Assembly (NCBI GenBank): GCA_009760855.2
Contig: WPIO01000113.1
Location: forward strand, 758,001 to 822,000
Reading direction: 5' to 3'
DNA: 64,000 nt
Source: Cristatella mucedo
Taxonomy: Eukaryota; Bryozoa; Phylactolaemata; Cristatellidae
Position 1 is the stretch's first letter, and each line of letters starts with the position of its first letter. The position numbers and the translations under genes were made by a program. The notes under the pieces were generated by a model. The model was not told the DNA's origin. It did no database searches and worked only from the letters and a program-made list of their open reading frames with translations. Below are positions 33,201-43,900 of this stretch, piece by piece.

Positions 33201-36200
33201 TGTCCAATGCAAGTGACAGCAATAGCCGATAAACTATTCTGCCGATAATACCTTTTACATTTCTTTTAGATTCAACCACCTTTCCTAGCATACCTATTGA
33301 ACTTCCTGTTTTCCGATGTTTTTTGCCGGCTTACCTGTGCATGATTCAATGTTTGTAACTAAGCAACGGTCCTATTAACCAGTAGCCACAGTCGGCTTCA
33401 TGAGTGCTTTTGCATTGTCTTTCCATCATGACACTTGAGACCGTGCATTTAGTTCGTGTGCTCCCAAAGCCTGGAACTCCCTCCCGACCTGCGTCAGAAC
33501 ATCCCCTGACCTGACCACATTTAAAAGGAACGCATTTAGTGGGTCCCTGTGATTCGTCCTTCACGTGTTTATGCGTGCTGACACTGTGCATGCTGCCACT
33601 AACCGGTTACATTTGCATGCTGACCCTGTGCATGTCACCCCTAACCATATTATTCATTGTTTGTTTTTCAAGCATGATTTTACTTACCATCTAATTGCAT
33701 TTTACTTTGCAGCAAATGTAAAGCGCCTAGAAAGAAATTAAGTTCTCAGAGGGCGCTTTATCAAGTGCATTATTATTATATTATTATTATGTGTGATTGC
33801 ATGCTTGACTCAGCATGCTACTTTGCATGTAACCAACCATTGTTTATTGCTTCTCTTGAAGTGAGTAAATATAAAGAGCCTGAATAGAAAAGCACCTGGT
33901 TTAGTTCTCTTGGAGTGCTTTACAAACGAACTATTTTTATTAGTGGCAGTATTATTCCGGCTTCTGCCACAACCAGCAGTGAGTTTGGATCATTTAAAGT
34001 CTCAGTTACAGACACGTGTGGTGTACTCAGCATTAAAAAATTCATTTGTATAATGCCTTAGAAGAACTTAATTTCTCTTATTCAGGCACTTCACCAATGC
34101 CACAGAGCTCTAGCCCACGACCCCAGCTAACAGATACATTTACCTTGACCTCGGTCGGGCCAAGCACCTTAACCACTGAGCCAAACCAGCACGTCTTACC
34201 TGCAACCCCCTCCCCACTGAACATATCTTTTTAATATTCCCAAGGGGCTTTGGGTGCTTAAATGTGTATGATTCTGTGTGTGCTACAAACTAGGGGGTCC
34301 TAGTAACCTGTGGCCTGAATATACAGGCTTGAATGCTTTTGCAAGCATGTCTAAACGTGGACAGATCCTTCACCAGCCTTTCGGCATGGTTGAAGCATTG
34401 CTGAGGGAAGGTTTCCGCTTGGTCGAATGTGCCCATGTAGTCACTACAAGTGGGCGCCAACTGAAAAACCTGAAAAAATCCAGCCCCAGATAAGCCCAAA
34501 TGTGTGAGCACTCCTCAGATTACCAGAACACCTATTAATATAATACACATAATTATACTAGTTACGATACACATTGATGTGGGCACATCAACATCCCAGC
34601 AAACGCCGGCAATCTTACCAGGCATTTCTTAAGACATGCATGTCGTCCACAGCTATCAACTACAATTTTGTTAATATGTAGTAAGCACATTTGCAGGATT
34701 TGTTATGCACTATAAGCAGCCCCAAATGGAATATCTTAACACTGTGCAGAAAACAGAGTCTGTAGCTGAGTCTTGTTGGGAGGGGGTTGAATGAGATGCT
34801 AACCTCGTCTATTGTTTTGTCAGCTTTGCACACAGTCAGTATAAGTTCGGAAACAAGCTCCATGTCCATTACAAACATGTGTATGTCTTTTGGCTGCACA
34901 CCCTGCACCTGGACAGCTGTAAGCTAAGAGAGGTAGGTCGAACTGTTAATCCAGGTAAGCACCAGTGAGCAAGCGAGTCACCAGTGCTTACCCAGCTGTC
35001 GACCAAAGCCGAGACCTCGGGACCGGAACAAGAAAATGTCGGCAAATTAATATGGTAGCTACAATGCACGATGGGCCTGACTGACCACGACAGAGCTAGC
35101 AAGCCACGTTTGCCTCAGCCTTGCCTCATCGACTAGACCCGGAAGTTAAATAACACATGTCTATTATACCAAACAATAATGAAGTGCGGGTAGAAAAACA
35201 ACCAGCAAGACTGTAATGACAACATGACGACAAAAGTAGAGTGCCAAAAAGAGAGCTATATCTCTTTCCAGGCATGCAACATATTTAGGTAATGATGGAT
35301 ATCAACTGCGTATGACTAATGTGCTGATACATATATGTGCCCATTTTGTATGGATGTGAGTGAGTGAGAAAGAGTGTACAGTGTGCTAGGTTCTGTGAGT
35401 ACACGGAGCACCACAGCAGTAACATGATCCATCTCCTGCAAGTAGTCATAGTCGGCCGTGGGCCAAGCAGCCAGCCGGAGATATAGCACATAAACTACTA
35501 GTGGACACTTAATGACCAATAGCTGTACATAGTGAAAGCTGTCGTTCGGTTGGATTACGTAGCCACTGCCGGCTAAAGAGTGTAGACTGTAGCTGGTGGT
35601 TAATTTAAGAGAACGTTTCTCGGCACCCTTCTAGTACAGTCAACCTCCGGGACCTGCTATGTCTAGCTCGAGTGGCTGAACCCCAAAACAGAGGCTGAAT
35701 GGTCCAATTGCATGCTGACCCTGTGCATGTCACCCCTAACCATATTATTCATTTTGCTTGTTTTTCAAGCATGATTTTACTTACCATTCAATTGCATTTC
35801 CCTTTGCAGCAAATGTAAAGCACCTAGAAAGAGATTAAGTTCTCTGAGGGTGCTTTATCAAGTGCATTATTATTATTATTATTATTCTAGCATCGATGGT
35901 CGGCCTACATGCCCCTTAACATCAAGGCTAGAAAGGTCATCCTCCATGAGCATACAAATGATAAATTATAATGACATTTTTACAGAGCCCTAACCGAACC
36001 AAACCTCTTTCTAAGGCCTTTACATATCCTAAAAAGTAAGAGTGGCACAGCCATAAGTTGTTAATGATAATAATGCAGTACCATGGGACTCCATATGAAG
36101 TGGAAATCTTTTTAGGCTCTCTGCATAGGCTGCAAAGAGGAGGACACGAATGAAAGCAGGTCAAGCCTTGATCTTGCCTGGAGCTGACCAATCGTTTCAT

Positions 36201-37194
36201 TTGAAAACTGATAGCTTGCCATCTGACTTAAGATGGGAGGTGGTGTCGTGATATAGCCCCACTTGAGCTAGCTAATACTAATACTACTACTAATAATAAT
36301 ATTGAGGCATTTATACAGCATCACGAGAGAACTAAACCTCTTTAAAGGCACTTTAGATACTAAGAAAAGGCTAGTTGCTGCTCCAGCACTTGTTGCTCAC
36401 TGACAAACTGCCAAGTACAGTGGGGGGGAGATCAACCCTGGAACTCACTTGAACAAGCAGCAGCAGCTCCACCTGCTGGCCTGACCTGCTGCCTCACAAC
36501 TGCATTACAGGTGCTACTGCAGGCCAAGCTAGCCGAGCACTCCCCATCACTCGGGCAAGCTGTGTGCGCTGGCGACTGCGGTCTCGTCCTCGACCAGCTT
36601 GCCCGTTGGCACCGAATCGCCGACGTACGGCACGGAAAAGAGCGACTGCTAGACCTGTCACTTCGGCTAGCGGAAAAAGCAGCGGAGGCAGAAGCAGCCG
36701 ACGCCGAGGCGAGAGCTGGCGTGGCGCAAGTGCTTCGGCGGCACGCGCGCCCAGCCGACTTCGTGCACGCCGTCCTGGCTGGCAACACCGGCAAGATGCA
36801 GGCGCTGACGCTCGCTGCCAGCCCGGCCGAGTGCGCAGCCATGCTTGCACTGGCCCGCTGGCAGCCTCCTCGGCGGCCATCTGCTGCCGAAGCAGCCAGC
36901 GAAGCACAGCGGCAGCTGAGGCAGCAACACGGCCACCAGAGGACACTGCGCGAGGCCGCCGTGCGACTGGGGCACGATGTCACGGTGCTGGCTGCGCTCG
37001 ACAGATGCCTAGCAGCAGCTGCTGAGAAAGCCACTGCGGCGGCTGCTGCAGGGCTCGGTGGCATGCGGTTCGGTGAGCCGGAGGCACGACGGACAGGGGA
37101 GCTCACACTAGGTGCAAGCGTAGCCTATCGGATCACTGCAGACGGCCGGAAGCAGAGTTTGCCCGTGCAGTCCAGCACATGCACCATCATCTAA
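29554..37194 (+). CDS. Ankyrin-repeat protein with C-terminal CaaX box, three exons (about 517 aa)
   Basis: Joined exons: 29554-30292 (phase 1 end), 30868-30998 and 36511-37194. Each junction has good GT-AG signals and the codon phases agree. The clearest repeat spans the first junction: HELALAGVDPQLADNNGRTAL in exon 1 runs into DIAAAKNLRSIAEALLQVGA of exon 2, the textbook ankyrin helix-turn-helix and Asn-Gly-Arg-Thr-Ala-Leu turn. Exon 3 adds weaker repeats (FVHAVLAGNTGKMQALT) and a charged Ala-rich helix. The N-terminal 110 residues are Ala/Ser/Thr-rich and look disordered. The last four residues, CTII, fit a CaaX prenylation box with X = Ile, so the product may be membrane-anchored. I do not recognise the orthologue. 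Extra exons in the 5.5-kb second intron cannot be excluded. Confidence 0.65.
30868..30998 (+). CDS. Ankyrin gene exon 2
   Basis: 131 bp between the acceptor GCACGCAG (ends 30867) and the donor CAG|GTACGT. The first two bases complete a GAT codon, giving TALDIAAAKN, as in ankyrin consensus repeats. It ends in phase 0. Confidence 0.7.
31285..31385 (+). mobile_element. Small L2-like LINE scrap in ankyrin intron 2
   Basis: CATTCAGACTGGACTACTG and CAATTCAGTCTTGGTAGG correspond to the SRLDYCNSLLVG block of L2 ORF2. About 100 bp, heavily decayed. Confidence 0.45.
32455..32965 (+). mobile_element. L2-B LINE 3' fragment with internal deletion
   Basis: CCCTAAGCGTGTGGCTGG and GGCTTTGCTCTTCTAATAGG match the start of the L2-B piece at 22.4 kb; then a deletion jumps to the C-terminal region (CTGCACCAGTTTCAGCC, GCCGACTATGGCTCATCC) and the L2-B UTR ending near 32960. 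Sense orientation in the intron. Confidence 0.8.
33430..33792 (+). mobile_element. L2-A LINE 3'-end fragment
   Basis: Starts in the C-terminal coding part (GAGACCGTGCATTTAGTTC, CTCCCAAAGCCTGGAACTC), then the UTR blocks, tail hairpin AAAGCGCC/GGGCGCTTT and (ATT)n. Confidence 0.85.
33793..33945 (+). mobile_element. Another L2-type tail fragment
   Basis: AAAGAGCCTGAATAGAAAAG, TTAGTTCTCTTGGAGTGCTTT and ACAAACGAACTATTTTTATT form a decayed tail directly after the 33430 element. It may be a remnant of a SINE-A-like or older LINE insertion. Confidence 0.5.
34036..34191 (-). mobile_element. SINE-A copy, minus orientation
   Basis: AATGCCTTAGAAGAACTTAA, TTCAGGCACTTCACC, then the tRNA-like head reading GGTTTGGCTCAGTGGTTAAGG on the minus strand. 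It lies just 3' of the antisense gene exon at 34290-34469. Confidence 0.65.
34290..34469 (-). CDS. Unrecognised minus-strand gene, last visible exon
   Basis: Acceptor GGATTTTTTCAG before 34469 is excellent. The frame reads VFQLAPTCSDYMGTF to ACIFRPQ. A donor CACAG|GTTACT at 34308/34307 would end the exon in phase 0; otherwise the frame stops ten bases later in codons (VTRTP, stop at 34290). Confidence 0.5.
   Translation of the reverse strand, partial: VFQLAPTCSDYMGTFDQAETFPQQCFNHAERLVKDLSTFRHACKSIQACIFRPQVTRTP
34290..35058 (-). CDS. Unrecognised helical protein, partial gene, antisense in ankyrin intron 2
   Basis: Read on the minus strand: tentative exon 35058-34992, clear exon 34908-34804 (105 bp, 35 codons) and clear exon starting at 34469 (54 codons to a possible donor at 34308, or on to a stop at 34290). 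All junctions of the clear exons are phase 0. The joined protein contains KDIHMFVMDMELVSELILTV, CKADKTIDE and DYMGTFDQAETFPQQCF, then HAERLVKDLSTFRHACKSIQ. It reads as amphipathic helices, as in small adaptor or complex subunits. I cannot name the family. The first exon or exons are missing upstream. A polyadenylation-like ATTAAA lies at about 34229-34234 if the 34290 stop is used. Confidence 0.5.
34804..34908 (-). CDS. Unrecognised minus-strand gene, middle exon
   Basis: 105 bp exactly between acceptor CAGCTGTCCAG and donor GACGAG|GTTAGC, phase 0 at both ends, no stop, with a strongly helical translation (VQPKDIHMFVMDMELVSE). The plus-strand frames here are poor. Confidence 0.55.
34954..34992. 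repeat. Imperfect 15-bp inverted repeat overlapping a splice donor
   Basis: GGTAAGCACCAGTGA and TCACCAGTGCTTACC pair with two mismatches around a nine-base loop. On each strand one arm includes a GTAAGC donor-like core. Confidence 0.55.
34992..35058 (-). CDS. Tentative upstream exon of the unrecognised minus-strand gene
   Basis: 67 bp between acceptor TGCATTGTAG and the strong donor CTGG|GTAAGC. The frame gives YHINLPTFSCSGPEV and ends SALVDSW in phase 0, matching the next exon. The donor sits in an imperfect hairpin (34954-34992). Weaker than the other two exons. Confidence 0.35.
35705..35888 (+). mobile_element. L2-A LINE 3'-end fragment
   Basis: Begins at AATTGCATGCTGACCCTG and ends with the tail hairpin (AAAGCACC/GGGTGCTTT, a compensated variant) and (ATT)n. 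Nearly identical in extent to 21721-21907. Confidence 0.85.
35965..36360 (-). mobile_element. Two decayed L2/SINE tails
   Basis: CAGAGCCCTAACCGAACC with TAAGGCCTTTACATATC at about 35978-36030, and ATAATATTGAGGCATTTATAC with AAAGGCACTTTAG at 36293-36357; both have the layout of the SINE-A/L2 tail on the minus strand. Heads are not recognisable. Confidence 0.4.
36511..37194 (+). CDS. Ankyrin gene exon 3 (terminal)
   Basis: Acceptor CTGCATTACAG at 36510, phase 0, and 227 codons to the TAA at 37192. Strong GC and codon bias like exon 1. The protein starts VLLQAKLAEHSPSLGQAV and ends SSTCTII. No clear polyadenylation signal follows within 500 bases. Confidence 0.65.
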   Translation: MLLQAKLAEHSPSLGQAVCAGDCGLVLDQLARWHRIADVRHGKERLLDLSLRLAEKAAEAEAADAEARAGVAQVLRRHARPADFVHAVLAGNTGKMQALTLAASPAECAAMLALARWQPPRRPSAAEAASEAQRQLRQQHGHQRTLREAAVRLGHDVTVLAALDRCLAAAAEKATAAAAAGLGGMRFGEPEARRTGELTLGASVAYRITADGRKQSLPVQSSTCTII

Positions 37195-37880
37195 CACATC
37201 GAGGAGAAGCAAACAGACAGGGAGGCGGAAGGTGGGGAGGGGGTGCAAGCCAGCAGCCGAGAGTTCGGCCATCGGCTGGTGTGATGCACACGAGCAGCCG
37301 CCGAGCTATGCTACATGAGTCAGCATGCGAGCCACAGAAGCACGCCAAAACCACCCAAAGATGGGCAACTCAAGCAGTGGCCCTACTGGGTTCCCTTGCC
37401 TGCTCGACAACAGGTGGGTATGAACAGTGAGCAGATCGTCATTTGGGTGTGAGCATCCGTTAGTCATGGAGCTCAAGCTACGACTCAAACCTCGGGTGAC
37501 CACAACGGCCCGGCCTGAGCAGAACTATGCAAGGCAATGGCAAACTGTGTGGATTGGCCATGAGCAGCTGCTGTGCTGGTAGAAGCCGAAAGGCACGCAA
37601 GCTGACTACCAGCCAGCCCTGATGCACGAAGAGGGTGGCCACTCTGAGTGCACCGGCTCAGATTGCGCTGCGAGCAAATATGAATATACGATTTAGCCAC
37701 GATGACACGATAATTCTTGCCGATGCACTAGCCCTGTGTGGTGAATGATCAAGACCCATGCACAATGCACTAAGGAAGTGCTTATAGCTGTTCACATGGC
37801 AGCCCCACCCACGGCTCCTTCCTGTGGTATGGTGACAGCATTCACAACCTGGCTGAAGAATTGTACAAGAGGATGCTTGA
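37195..37880. other. 3' flank of ankyrin gene; nothing else recognised
   Basis: GC-rich at first (presumed 3' UTR), then ordinary sequence with no supported feature. Confidence 0.3.
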
Positions 37881-37884
37881 AGCT

Positions 37885-38400
37885 GGTGCAAAGCTCTACA
37901 GCTAGGCTAGTGTCTGTCGTGCAAGTCACACATGCCACATTACACCACTTCTCACCGACCTGAAATGGCTCTTCATCAAGTAGCACATCGACTTCAAGGC
38001 TCTATCATTCACTGTTAGGTCCCTCCATTCTCTTAAATACTTGTTAATTAGGCAGGGAGTTATACCACCGACTCTTCTGACTTTTATCGCTTGGCTGCGC
38101 CTCCAACCAGCCTCAAATCCTTTGGTGATAGCACCTCTAATTTGCCTGCTCTGAAATCCTACATATCAATCGTAATTGACGACATGACACTCCTGACTCA
38201 ACAGCATTTAAAAAGGCAGTGAAAAACTCTTCTCAGTGTTCCTCGCTGCAGTCACTCGCTCAGTCCGTATGAGTATCCTTTCTTTACATGTTAGGCATAC
38301 TGCCGCAGTGCATGCTACAACCAAACGATGGATATACCATCTCTCCAGCATAAGTAAAGTGACTAGAGAGTAACTTAATTCTTCAAAGATGACCTGCAAA
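37885..38400 (+). mobile_element. Old L2-A LINE fragment
   Basis: GCTGGTGCAAAGCTCTACAG, CATTACACCACTTCTCACCG and TTGTTAATTAGGCAGGG follow the order of the ORF2 C-terminal region; tail near 38360-38400. Very diverged. Confidence 0.6.
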
Positions 38401-38529
38401 TGCATGGTTTTTATGCTATTATTGTTGTACCAACTGGAGGTGTCTTGGTACACAGGCATGAAGACCTGCAAAGAGTGAGCTAGAGATGTCTACGGCAGCA
38501 TGTTGAAAAAACATATGTACACGTGTACA

Positions 38530-38650
38530 TTTTTCATTCGTATACTGCCATAAGTGAACTTAATCTCTATCCAGCATATGCCACGGGGCTCGAGACCACA
38601 ACCTTGGTCGTTCAAGTTGAGCATATTACCCCTGGGCTAGCCCACACCTG
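38530..38650 (-). mobile_element. SINE-A copy, minus orientation
   Basis: TGAACTTAATCTCTATCCAG, then GGGGCTCGAGACCACAACC (B-box side), then TTGAGCATATTACCCCTGGG in place of the A-box. More diverged than the others. Confidence 0.6.
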
Positions 38651-39040
38651 CTGGGCTAGCTCAGGCCTGGAAATAGCCTGGCAATAGACCAACATGGTTG
38701 TGGTATCCTTATCCATACACGACCAAATTCTGTTCAATCTCACATAGCTTAAAGTCGGCAGACATGACAGAGTGTCTGATGCTGTTCTAAATGAAAGGTT
38801 TTTTTTGTTCAGGCGCTCATATTACATGTAGAGAATATAGAGGCATGACAAAACCAATCGTCCTAGATAGGCTTTCTACATTCTTGGTGACATGAGGTTT
38901 ACCTAGAACCATTTAGTTTGCTTTTGGTTGCTCAGAGCAGCATCACCGTCCATCACAAATCCTTAGACAACACTGCACAGCATAGAGCTGTAACAGCAAT
39001 GGCACACAATCAACAGAACCCATTATATAATAGCAATGGC

Positions 39041-39480
39041 AATAATAATAATTATTATTACACACTTAATATAGCACCTTCAGAGAACTCAATCTCTTCC
39101 TAGGCACTTTACATTTGCCACAAAAGAAGCACAATTGAATGCTTACTGGTAGCATGTTCAATGACAAAAAGCATGGATAACTGGGTTATGGGTGACATGA
39201 ACAGGGTCAGCATGCAAATATGCTCGGTGGCAGCATGTACAGTCCATACCCTTATGCACAAAAAGTACGAATAGCATGGACCCGCTAAATGCTGTGATAA
39301 ATAGATGCGTTTTAGCTTGTTTTTAAATGTGGTCAAGTCGGGAAGAATCGTGATGCCAGTCGGAAGTGTGTTCCAGGCTTTGGGAGCATATGAACTACAG
39401 GCATGGTCTCCAAAGTGTTTGGGTTCCTGTGAGGTATAGGTAAACGATTAGATTCCGAAAAGCGAGAGGTACGATGCTTA
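39041..39480 (-). mobile_element. L2-A LINE 3'-end fragment, cut by SINE-A
   Basis: (AAT)n at the left, tail, UTR and the start of the coding end up to GTACGATGCTTAGCC, where the SINE-A copy begins. Confidence 0.75.
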
Positions 39481-39483
39481 GCC

Positions 39484-39640
39484 GAGCTGGTTTGGTCGAG
39501 CGGTTAAGGTGCTCGCCCCGACCTAGGTCTGACTGAGGTCGTGGGCTCGAGCCCCGAGGGATATGTGAAGCGCCTGAATAGAGATTAAGTTATCTTAGGG
39601 CGCTATATAAATGAATTATATTTTATATTTTTTTAGGCTG
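39484..39640 (+). mobile_element. SINE-A copy, best example, plus orientation
   Basis: tRNA-like head GCTGGTTTGGTCGAGCGG with A-box TGGTCGAGCGG and B-box region GGGCTCGAGCCCC, then GATATGTG, then the L2-type tail AAGCGCCTGAATAGAGATT ... TTAGGGCGCTATATAAATG and an A/T-rich end. The head looks like a type II tRNA; the tail is that of the L2-A LINE. Confidence 0.8.
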
Positions 39641-40129
39641 TTAAGGGAGTATATAACAGAAATAATCTGCTTGCATAATGCCCTCAAAACACTCAGTCTT
39701 GTTCTACTCAATTTACATATGCTGTATGGAAGGCATGCCATTGTGGTTAGTAATAATATCTATAGCATTCGCACGTATAAGCATGCAAAGGATTATTCAA
39801 ACAGTCCTATAATGTTGTGAGCAAGAGGTAAATTTTTTGCTCCTTCCTAAATGCCATTAAGTCAAACACTTTCAGCTTCAGCTGCATGCATCTAGGGCAG
39901 TTCTTTGCACCACATCAGACTTCCTCACATGAAAAGCATAGACAAACCTAGCGCAGAACTTAAGGCTACATGCTGCACCAGGCAACACCATTGCAAGAAC
40001 AAGCCTCGATAAGGGGCAGACAAATCCTTGCACAGTAACTGCCAACATTAATCGACAAGGATGCAATGTAGCAGAGTACAAGGGCTGCCGAAGCAGGCTG
40101 CCGGCAGCACGCTTGAAGCTGCTACAGGC

Positions 40130-40245
40130 TTACTGGTATATTCGGCTGAGCTGGTACAGGCCAGTCATGGCAACGAAAATGTTCACAGCAAACAGACTGT
40201 AGTTCTTCGGCTTGATCACCAGCGCATAACGCGACCAAATGATAC
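40130..40245 (-). CDS. MPC2: MPC2 exon 4, to in-frame stop
   Basis: Acceptor CACTGCATTGTAG, then the Gly-completing GT and IIWSRYALVIKPKNYSLF, on to YQLSRIYQ and TAA. The bases around the stop (CCAGTAAGC) form a good donor, so a further short exon is possible. Confidence 0.9.
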
Positions 40246-40912
40246 CTACAATGCAGTGAGCAACAAAATGCCAAAGTGCAACTGCTGCTCTTGCTGCTGA
40301 AGCTCCTGCTGATGCTAAATGCATCGTATCGACTTCAAGATTCTGTCACTTACTTTTAGGTCCCTTCATTCGCTGGCTCCAGCCTAACTACCTATCAGAA
40401 CTACTCCACCACCAGGTGAAGAATCGTACAACCCGTCTTCTGACTCTAATCATTCAGCCATATCTCGTACGATCCTCAAAACCGCTGAAGACCCTGCCTT
40501 TAGTTGGTGCATGCCAACAGCCTGGAACTCACTACCGTCACACGTCATACACAGCATCTGTAAAGTACCTCGAGAAGGATTAAGTTATCTGATGGTGCTA
40601 TACAAACGTATTGTTAGTATTATTACTTTCACGGCTGCTGCTCTTGCTGATGCAACTGCTGCTATTGCTAACTGCTCTCGCTGCCACTACTTCTGCTGCT
40701 GCTGCTGGCCTCACTGCTCCCACAGGCCTTGCTGCCACTGCTGCTCTCCGCCCAGGGGGTAAGGCACTTACAATTCACGACCCAGGTAACTGGTTTCGAG
40801 TCCAGCAGCAGTAAATATTTTAGTACCTACTAAAACTGGTGGCGATAACACTGAAGGCTTTTCCGTTGCTATACAAATGAGGCTGTAAAATTAGCCAACC
40901 TTGACTTTAACT

Positions 40913-40975
<63 letters not shown>

Positions 40976-43900
40976 GCTGCTGCTTTTGCAGATGTTGCTC
41001 TCGCTGCTGCTGCTCTTGCTGCTCTCACTGCTGCTGGTGGCAGTCCAAATGAGGAGATCTTCACTCACCTGTGAGGGCCAGTGCGCTGGACTGTGTGAGG
41101 CTGAGCTTCTCGGCAGGTCTCTTCAGATCTCCAATGCCGGCGATCACGAGTGCCTAAAACATTTGAGATGATGGTTGTGACAGTAGTACTGAAGGCCAAA
41201 TACAAGTAATCAACAGAAGCGCTGAAATGTGAGCCCAGCCGAGTGTTCCAGGATGATGCTTTCTTTTCTGACTTTGGTCACTCTTTGCATTAACTTTAGA
41301 TAACTAAAGCTAAAGACACATTTGAGCAGCTTAGGTTTCCTGTGGGAACTTGTCTTTTTTTGCGGTGCGATTTGCATGCTTGCCTGAGCATGATTCAGTG
41401 AACATCGCGAGCCACGGCTCGTCCAACCAGCAGCCCTGAATGACTTCCAGAGTGCATTTGCATGCCTGTCTAAGCACAATACCCTGCTCACCATTAACTC
41501 TCAGTTTCTCTCGCAACAAGTTGCTAAGAGCCTGGATAGAAACTTGGCCCCTTATGGCGCTACACAAAAGACTTTTAATGATGATAATCATATCAATCAT
41601 TGAATAAAACCCAGTCGTTAACACCTACAGGCCAAAGGAGCATGCCAATAGTGCATCAAATATGTGCTATCACGAGGTGTTCTGAATATTCAAGACTTAC
41701 GATGAGTAGAGCACGCACAGCTAAGCACAATGACATAACTTCAGATCTGCTGCCTACATTGTTTACTAGATCAAATAGCTACAAACTGTTATCATACCTC
41801 TGCAAATAATCCCTAATAAGCCTACAGTTAATGAAGGTAACTGCTTGAAATGTAAGCTTACAATACGAATGTAGAAGTTTGACATATCCTGCCTCTTTTT
41901 TCGTTTAAGATTTTCGAACAAACTTTGCCCGACAACTAATAGGATGCAGAGAAAAAACTTGCATTTGAGAGATTTCAGTGTGGATTCATGTGCCACAATT
42001 TTGTGTTTTTCTTGGTGGATCCTTCTACAGATATAAAGTAAATTTAAGATAAGCCGATACAACAGGGTCGGTCGCAAAGTGGCAAAAGAGCCGTAACGGA
42101 CTTCAATCCCTCTGGCAGCAGCCAATAACGAATGTACCTGCTTCAGGATTCAAACCCCTCACGTGGAGCTATGAGTGTGGATCGGTGTGCCACTGGGCTA
42201 AGACCCAGTGGTTTCCGGTCTTACTAGAATGAGCATGGTCATACCACCTTGCTCATTCACCCATCTATGGCAGCAGCCCAGAAAATAAGTGCTTACTTAC
42301 CCATTTAAAAGCAGGAGCCCAGAAGAATATCGTCTTGGGTCCTAGAACGAGCACAAGCATGCCATAGAAAACATGGCGGCTGTAAGAGGCAAGCACATGT
42401 TATTGCAAATAGCAGCCTTGCCGACATCGGCAAGGCACGAAACGTCCCGAGCATCAATAAAAAGCTTCAGCTTAGGCCAACTTTCGCTGCTGCTGTCGCC
42501 GAATGAGCTCATACAAATTTAGAGCCAAGCAAATAGCAGCAAGACATCTCTCAGATCATGTCCATATCGCCACCACATCCTATCACAGCATACCACTATG
42601 TTATTAGACTACCTCTAAATAATACTACTTTATTTTAGGTGGATATATATGACATTGTATCCACTATTTTTCCGTTACAGTATTACAGGAGCTATAATGC
42701 AAGTGAGGTACTAGGAGCCAGCAGGTAAGGCAAGCCTCTAACCCGATCGGCAAGAGACAGAGCAAAGGCTAGCATGCAAAGCCCCTTCCTTGAACAAGAA
42801 AAGAGAATATGAGTCTCCTCGGTACTGAGTCCACACTAGGACCAATATGAGTAATGAAGGTAACCACCTCAATTCCGACATGCGTGTACCTCAAGAATGT
42901 AGCAAGGGTTGTGTCCTTGGAGTCTAACAGACAACTTCTTCCGAGTAGCTGCCTCAACACGAGTGGAAAGAGTATATAGTGTGTATATCACTCGGCAATT
43001 TATTAACTCGAGCATGTTATAAGAAAGCTCTTAATGTACTGGAATGTATTGTATCTATGTGTAACTTTACAAAGCCACGAAGACTAAGCAGGTTTTATGC
43101 AAGAAAGTTTCCTATAGCACACTCACAGCTTGAGCTGCTTTTGGTTAGCATTCGGTAGCCACAGCGACTTCATCTCATGCAACAAAGAGAAAGTGAAAAG
43201 CATAGCTGAGTTAGTTGCTGGGCAGTTGATGTAGTGATTAGCAAGTAAGTAGCAGCTCAGGACGGCAGGAAAGATTGTGGGGATGTCGGTGCGTAAGACT
43301 TGTGGAAGTGTGTTACACAGCCTAGGACCTGCTGAGCAAAAGCTTCTTTTGCCAACGGTCTTTAAGCAGAGAAATAAAACGGCTCTTCGTAAGCCTTCAA
43401 GGTTCGCTTGACGACATGCCGCTTCAGATGCAACACACTTAGACCGAGGTCTGGGCATTACATGACAGGGATAGAGGACTGGCCGAGGGCCACGAATGAC
43501 AACCATCAGGTAAGGTTAGAAAGCAAGACGATAAGCCTTCGGCCAAGAGCAAATTGACTAAAGCTAAATAACCCAAAAAAGAATAGAAGCTGCTCACTAC
43601 CAAGTTTACCTGACTGCTATCGGGGTACATAGCAGCTGCTAAGCCTGCCACACTAGGAAAGTCGACAGTCCGAGGTTTCACGTGTGAGAAGCTGGCAGCT
43701 CATGCTGCACTCGGCCATACCCTCGAATAGTGACAATCCTGGCTGATGAATACAAACCAGGGTAGACCACTCAGCTCCGGGTAATTAACTTCTGCAAGCT
43801 CGAGCCCAGCAGTGACAACTCATGCAGCTTTCCTAATACTAATAATAATAATAATACACTAAGTAGTACAATAGTAGTTTTTGAACATTTCTATATAATA

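Noticed and set aside
36432-37106. A 224-codon minus-strand frame opposite ankyrin exon 3
   Set aside because: Shadow of a GC-rich exon; the plus frame has phase-matched splice signals and ankyrin-like sequence.
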